Position numbers and translations under genes: made by a program
Part shown: positions 58,311 through 64,000 of the stretch, piece after piece
How the letters are laid out: each line of letters begins with the position of its first letter
Position numbering within the stretch: the first letter of the stretch is position 1
Assembly (NCBI GenBank): GCA_028023455.1
Contig: JAQFVV010000141.1
Location: forward strand, 3,260,445-3,324,444
Direction: 5' to 3'
Length of the DNA: 64,000 nt
Origin: Epiperipatus broadwayi
Taxonomy: Eukaryota > Onychophora > Udeonychophora > Euonychophora > Peripatidae
Notes under the pieces: generated by a model
Told to the model about the DNA's origin: nothing
Database searches by the model: none
The model's input: the letters and a program-made list of their open reading frames with translations, nothing else

Positions 58311-58795
58311 CAAAACTTTACCCCAAATCCAAAATTCAACCAGACCAGCATAAAAATAATATTAAAACACAACCTAAGGTTTCACTGCTACAAGCAGACT
58401 TCTCAAGTGTAAAGAACTACAAAAACTACACAATATATATAATACTAAAAACTACCCACAAATCCATTTACTTCACATCCACCCTTAATATTAAAAGAAC
58501 TCTTAAATAAGTTAATTGCTTCAGAATAATAAATTTTCAATAATAAAGACTCTTTAATTCTTTTTTATTATTGAAAATTTATTATTCTGAAGCAATTAAC
58601 TTATTTAAGAGTTATTTTAATATTAAGGGTGGATGGGAAGTGAATGGATTTGTGGGTTGTTTTTAATATTATATATATTGTGCAGTTTTTGTAGTTCTTT
58701 ACACGTGAGAAGTCTGTTTGTAGAAACTTTAGGTTGGGTTTTAATATTATTTTTATGCTGGTCTGGTTTAATTTTGGATTTGGGGTAGTTTTGAT
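58311..58795. mobile_element. Foldback element with ~235-bp arms
   Basis: Arms 58311-58547 and 58564-58795 are reverse complements with a 16-bp spacer. They start atcaaaacttt/accccaaatcc and end with the inverse ggatttggggtagttttgat. Nearly full-length pairing marks a foldback (MITE-like) unit. A single arm occurs at 36727-36925. Confidence 0.9.
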
Positions 58796-58799
58796 TTTA

Positions 58800-59455
58800 T
58801 ACTGACTAGTTTAGCTTTATGCTTGTAATGTATATATATATTATAATTATACCTGTTATATTTTATATCGCCAGAGTACGCTTCTACCCGTAGCTTTGAG
58901 TGAGGATATTTGTGAGCATGGTCTGATTCCATCTCACGCACCAATCTTACACATGTATAAGAATTATCTCATCGAAAATGTAAATAAGGGTTCAGGTATA
59001 TATATATACCTCTATTTATGGTAGCGCATCCGTACCAGCTCAATCTCAGGGTTTGGGGACTATAGTCTAACTAGAGAACAAAGCTAAACACTACCCAACT
59101 AAGTCTTATGTGTCTATCTATTCTGTCCGATAATTTATCCGTTATAAATCTAATAACCCAACCCGAATGTTATCATACAATTTACTCTATTTATTACCAT
59201 ACTTAATACCGATAAAATCTCATTTATCCACGCATATAAATATATCAATATTCAAGCGCACAGCCCATTTACCCTGATACACACATATATAATTCATATA
59301 CGCATCAAAATAGTGCAATTATATATCAGAGCTGTTTATTTAATGTTGTTATTTTATTTAATTTAAAAGAGATTTATTATAGCAATTAATATTGAGGTAA
59401 CATTAGTTTCTTTACCAAGACGCATTCATTGAACATATATTTAGTGTAAACATCA
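58800..59455. other. No gene recognised
   Basis: Less AT-rich than average, no open frame of note. Contains a small TA hairpin (caggtatatatatatacctc, about 58996-59015). Confidence 0.45.
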
Positions 59456-59460
59456 ATTAC

Positions 59461-59768
59461 CTTAAGTACCGTCGACCGTTCACATGGTCAAAGACAAGTC
59501 CGCATTTATAATTCTCCACGAATACTGGTCTGGTTGATATAACGGATGACAAGTATTTCCAATATGGTATATCTAATAGCTTATTCTGGAGGTGGAGTAG
59601 ATGATTCACTCACTTTATGAAAGGGTCCCATTTCATAGATCTTTCGTCGCCATTACACTTGATGAACAAGAACTCTTTTGTATAGCGAAGTTCATAGGTC
59701 CACTTCAGATGAGTTCCATGACAACTGTCCACTGGATCGGATAACGAATCTAGCGCTATTGAATTACC
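59461..59768 (-). pseudogene. Exon-like segment of unknown protein with in-frame TGA
   Basis: On the minus strand an acceptor-like tttctcacccaaaatgtcag precedes an open frame containing ALDSLSDPVDSCHGTHLKW, TYELRYTKEFLFIKCNGDE and MKWDPFIK. At 59608-59613 there is a strong splice donor, AAA|GTGAGT. Read through, the same frame has one TGA (59610-59612) and then stays open for about 50 codons (LLDIPYWKYLSSV, TRPVFVENYKCGLVFDHVNG) to a second donor-like AAG|GTAATT. The segment is GC-richer than its flanks and looks coding. Either the exon ends at the first donor (155 bp) or it is a 308-bp exon broken by a stop. The family is not recognised. The plus-strand frame 59781-60080 has no supporting features. 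Confidence 0.45.
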
Positions 59769-59879
59769 CTGACATTTTGGGTGAGAAATATTAATAAACT
59801 TCCTAAGAAAATTTATACGTCCACACACTCTGTAGTCCAAGCCGCGTTTTTCCCTTTTTTTATCTTCTTTCGAGCCCAC

Positions 59880-60400
59880 AAAAAAGTTCTTTTGTTTTCA
59901 CTCTTTAACTTTGTAAAATTTTCTTCCAATATCCCTATGCCACTGTCCCGTTCTTCTATTGTTTTCCAAAAATACCCACCTGACCCGTTTTCGGACTTCT
60001 TGATGCCAGTTATTACTAAACCGCCTACAGCAACTGATTTATTTCTATTTCTATCTTCATATGTTCAAAAGATTAATTAGCAAAAGAAAACACGTGTTAC
60101 CGACAATATTATTAAAACCAGACTTAAAGAAAAAATTTAACGGATAAAATATATACGAATAATCAATTACAACTTATACAGCTCTGTATATAATTGCTTG
60201 TAACCATCACCGTTAATACATACACACATTTTATACTCACATATACAAATATATTTATATAAGCATAACCACATAACATTCACACTCTTTGTAACAGGGT
60301 TCGAATGACTATTTACATATATATCTTTTCGTATATAGTCGCTCAACATTAACACTCGCAATTAGTAATATATTGCATATGCTTGTATTCGAACCCCATT
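59880..60400. other. Inter-exon-like region with a small inverted repeat
   Basis: No gene is supported. ttgtaacagggttcgaat near 60290-60306 is inverted as attcgaaccccatttgttac near 60388-60407, giving an approximately 120-bp hairpin-capable unit with tRNA B-box-like GGTTCGAAT motifs, followed by (TA)n at 60409-60442. Confidence 0.45.
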
Positions 60401-60404
60401 TGTT

Positions 60405-60408
<4 letters not shown>

Positions 60409-60442
<34 letters not shown>
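60409..60442. repeat. (TA)n microsatellite
   Basis: Pure TA run that produces the spurious Tyr-Ile segment of the 60309-60566 frame. Confidence 0.95.
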
Positions 60443-60446
<4 letters not shown>

Positions 60447-60913
60447 CACAATCAAAATTGGCAGGCTTAATTTGTAGATTGTTTCACACATGCTGACATT
60501 ACTAAACAAAACCCACATCCAACCACAACATCCTAACAATGAAAAAAAATATACAAATAGTAACAATCAAGAGGCCCATTAATAACCTGTGTTAAAGAGC
60601 AAGATATATATGAAAGCATAGAAAGAAATATTTTATGCAATGCTAACATCAACAGGGACTACAAATTTCAAATGGTAAGTAAAGGACAGAATAGAAAACA
60701 TAAAATAACTTATAAAATAAACATAGTCAGGAAGATTAATGTCCTAATACAAAGAAAAATATTAAATCCATGTATATAAAATGGTAATCATGAGAGTAAA
60801 TCAAAGAACATAACATATAATAAAACATAGCATGATATCTAAGGAATTATATTACATATGCATGCAAACACAAGCATAAATATATTTTTTTATTTTCAGA
60901 TGCTTATGACATT

Positions 60914-61034
60914 ATTAACAAAAAAACTGTCTATAATTTACACTGATTAACACTTCATATAAAATTCTATATACATTAACAAAAAAACTGTCTATAATTT
61001 ACACTGATTAACACTTCATATAAAATTCTATATA
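60914..61034 (+). repeat. Perfect 61-bp tandem duplication
   Basis: attaacaaaaaaactgtcta through ttcatataaaattctatata is present twice back to back (60914-60974, 60975-61034) without a visible difference, implying a very recent duplication. Confidence 0.9.
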
Positions 61035-61039
61035 CACAC

Positions 61040-63460
61040 ATTTACAGCTCATATGATGATGATTTCAAATGTTTTCAAGATTTTGTTAATTATTAAAATA
61101 AGCACTATAGAAAAGATCAATCAATATTTTTTAACTTAAAATGTCTTTTCCATTTTTTATTATTCATAATAATATAATTTAAATTGTCAACAACACTCAC
61201 AAGGTAATGAGAAGCAAATTTTCTTTAACTTTCTTTCATTAAATTATCTTCAAAAGTTTTGATAGGGGATGTAATATTTACTAAGGATGTAACCTCAGGA
61301 ATATGCGTCTGAAAAATGTGAAAGTAAGAAAAGAACTTTAGAAAAATTGTGTGAGTTATTGAATTTAATTATGAACTATCAATTACAAAAATGTTTTAAA
61401 TAAAACATTACTAATGATAATACTAAAACAATTATAATATTTGAAATGTATAAAAAGGAAAGAAAAAACATAAAATTGATATAAATAGAAATAGTAAATT
61501 GCATTCTTACATATATCACTGACTTCCAGATAATATCTAAAAAAAATTTAATGTAATGCTTTAAGTACAAAGTGAAGTAGATATTGGGATATTACATTCA
61601 GTACAGATGTAGTATATAAATGCATAGATACACAGACATGGTCTTGATCAAAAATTTCAGTTTATCATGAAAGTGATTCATTGGTAATAAGATCTGCATT
61701 TCTTCTCCTATCTCTTTAATGGTAGTGGTTAAGTTGACAGATGTCAGTTAGCAGGTAAAATTAATAAGTGATGGCTATAGGTTCAGGTTGGAGAGTAGAG
61801 TTGCTTTCTAATGCTTTAGCAGAACATATTTTTAAGCAATGTCATTGGAACAAGTTCTGATTTTATTATCAAGCTGTACACAGTTAAATATAACAGTATC
61901 ACTGTTCAATTGTACTATCAAAATACAGAATGAGTTAAAAGCAAAAGTTAATAGTGAATTAGGAATGAACATACAGAGAGTCAATGATAAATAATCAAAA
62001 TGAAATATAACCTCCAGTTGGTCTTTTTATAGACCTCAAGTTAATTGTTATTCCATTTAAAATTTTTGGAAATTTATATTAATTAATGAACTCAATGATT
62101 ACATTTTGAACCAAAATAAGCTAGCATTTTTAATTAAGGAATTCATCAAATATATAATTCATCAAATTAACATTTGTGAGATAACAAATATAAAATCAGA
62201 ACAATACTTAATGAACAAAAAATTGTTTTTTATTAAAACTTTTAATTAATAAATAATTGATAAAGAGGTTTTTTTAAAATTATGCAAGGTTGCTAAAATA
62301 TAAAAAAATCTTTTACAAATTGATAACCAATTTGCATACAAAGTTTACATTCTGTGTCACCATACTACTTTGTTTTGTTTTTCTATAATAACTGTAAAAT
62401 ATTTATCAGAATTAATCACCAGTGGATTAATTTAAAAGGTTGTTTGAAATGTTAAAGTGGTTGTTTAGTTAAGTAATTATGTTTGATTATATAGATATTT
62501 TACCAGTCAGTTCGCATGATCACACAAGTTGTAATTGAATCTGAATACAAGTACCTTGACTCCAATCATGCATGAAATACACATGTAGAAATACTCATGA
62601 ATTCTGCCCTGTATGCCCAGCTAACAGATTCAATTACTCATCAGCAGCAACTCTGATGTTACTAGATTATTTAATTTTATTTCTGGTGACATCACACAGT
62701 GAAGAAATAAAAAACTGAAGTTAAGATCATGGCAAGTGCATGCATACAGTTGATATAGACAAGAATATGAATTGTGCCAGTTCGACGACCCTGTAGTGGT
62801 CTTGCATGGTTAGACTCTCATATGCACCGAGCATGAAGTGACGTATGCTATAGCTTGGGACATCGATAATAATTCTCTAAAATATTTTTGATTAAATATG
62901 AGAAAATACCTCAAAGAAATTATTAGAGGAAGTAGATTGAACCTAAAATTAGGCCCATCCAGACCTTCCTTGTTAAATTGTTTCATTAGCTGATTAATTA
63001 TACGTTGACTAATTAAAGTGTCCTTACACACCTTTAAGAGTACTGAATATTTCCTTCAGTCTCTAGCGTCACTCCCATTCAAAATTATACTTATTCCTTT
63101 TCTTTCCTAAAAGAGTGTGTAAAATGTGACTAGTCATTAACGAATATGAATATTAAGAGATGTTTGGACTAAAATAAAAGAAACAATCCAACTCCCCGGT
63201 AAGTTATCCCTATCTAGCTCACTTTATATTCTATAAATCTCAGGTTAACTACGTGGATTTGCATTTTGATTAAAAAAAACTATATATCTGTACTAATAAC
63301 TTAATAATTATTTTAAAGCTAAGTCAAAAACTTATAAACGATTTTAATTACAAAAGTGAATATTTATTATCCCCAGATTATTATATTTATCCTCCACTAA
63401 TGCATACATATAAGTCCAATATATATAAAAAATATTTAAATTATATTTACCCTCCACCGA
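61040..63460. other. AT-rich non-coding stretch
   Basis: No gene or repeat structure is recognised. Short frames at 61379-61570 and 62810-63031 (minus) have no known motifs. Confidence 0.5.

Positions 63461-63462
<2 letters not shown>

Positions 63463-63515
<53 letters not shown>
63463..63515. repeat. (TA)n microsatellite
   Basis: Pure TA run; source of the Tyr-Ile part of the 63344-63562 frame. On both sides similar pieces (accctccac...gatgcatata and atcctccact...aatgcataca) suggest a local duplication. Confidence 0.95.
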
Positions 63516-63715
63516 CCCCAAGATATATAAATAAAAAAAACAACATCTAAAAGATTACACAATGGGTGTGCCCTATATTCCTTCCCACTTTAGAGTAATA
63601 AATCCATATAACAAGATATGCAGTAATAATATATATATATCATAAAAAAAATTTACAAAGAACATAAATGAAAGGAAAAAAAATATAATAGAATATAATA
63701 TATATATATAACCAA

Positions 63716-63967
63716 CTATTCACGCTCCTCTAAACTTGTTCTTGTATTCAATTCGAACTTCCTGGGCCACACGGCTACTTCATAGGGCAGATAAGGCTTC
63801 CATTCACCGATATACTTTGAGTCTTTCTTGTCATCAGGGTCTGCTATTTCTTCTAAGGCATCTTCGGACTTGATAGCCAAACAGGTGGTGTACTACGGCT
63901 GAAAGTCTACTCCATGGTAGGTAATAACCCGGAACGTATAATCGAGCCATCTTTCAAATTATCGGAT
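63716..63967 (-). pseudogene. Exon-like segment, unknown protein C-terminus
   Basis: GC-richer island. On the minus strand an acceptor-like tatacttacag is followed by a frame with FERWLDYTFRVITYHGVDF, then a TAG, then about 58 open codons (YTTCLAIKSEDALEEIAD, KKDSKYIGEWKPYLPYEV, AVWPRKFELNTRTSLEERE) to a terminal TAG at 63716-63718. Frame is kept on both sides of the internal TAG. A second minus frame is also open over the first part, so the reading frame there is uncertain. The family is not recognised. It may be the last exon of a gene continuing beyond 64000, a pseudogene, or a domesticated or decayed element. Confidence 0.4.
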
Positions 63968-64000
63968 CTGTAAGTATACTTCTCCCGTATATATGTATAT

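Noticed and set aside
63716-63967. Resemblance of DPDDKK...GEWKP to calreticulin/calnexin repeats
   Set aside because: Only a few residues match and the spacing and the rest of the repeat are wrong; treated as coincidence.

Overview
This window is AT-rich, gene-poor animal DNA. The repeat types (RTE and R2-like LINEs, Penelope-like relics, Ty3/gypsy and non-autonomous LTR elements, tRNA-derived repeats, very long (TA)n tracts, big foldback repeats) plus one intact intronless class A receptor suggest a mollusc, probably a cephalopod. The phylum is my inference; nothing here proves it. No bacterial operons, CRISPR arrays or rRNA genes are seen.

Layout. 1-2 kb: a perfect 68-bp palindrome and a small inverted-repeat-bounded element. 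2-12 kb: the left arm of a long inverted duplication, split by a structurally complete 5.8-kb LTR retrotransposon (4147-9953, minus strand) that carries only one long coiled-coil ORF. 13.7-14.6 kb: Penelope-like relic. 17.3-19.5 kb: AT-rich repeat also present at 49.8-51.8 kb. 22.5-24.4 kb: 5'-truncated R2-like LINE, split by (TA)n. 24.45-24.6 kb: GC-richer island with three CCAATCGCGG-like boxes and a CRE palindrome. 25-30.1 kb: decayed Ty3/gypsy element. 30.9-31.4 kb: three units of a roughly 180-bp repeat. 33.1-36.7 kb: a hairpin repeat followed by a full-length RTE LINE with target-site duplication. 37.5-38.7 kb: a 1.2-kb palindrome whose arms carry a Penelope-like C-terminus, a tRNA-like sequence and a hammerhead-ribozyme-like core. 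39.1-40.1 kb: intact GPCR gene (minus). 43.1-43.9 and 49.1-49.5 kb: two more Penelope-like GIY-YIG relics, the first framed by about 88-bp terminal inverted repeats. 54.9-58.2 kb: right arm of the long inverted duplication. 58.3-58.8 kb: a foldback element. 59.5-59.8 and 63.7-64.0 kb: two minus-strand exon-like islands of unknown identity.

The only confidently functional protein gene is the GPCR. The rest is mostly a layered record of transposition. The LTR element landed in an older repeat, and the inverted copy at 57 kb preserves the empty site, which confirms the insertion and its 4-bp duplication. The RTE landed at the edge of a hairpin repeat and duplicated 10 bp. Penelope-like 3' ends repeatedly occur inside inverted repeats. 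All similarities were judged by eye; no alignment or database search was run.
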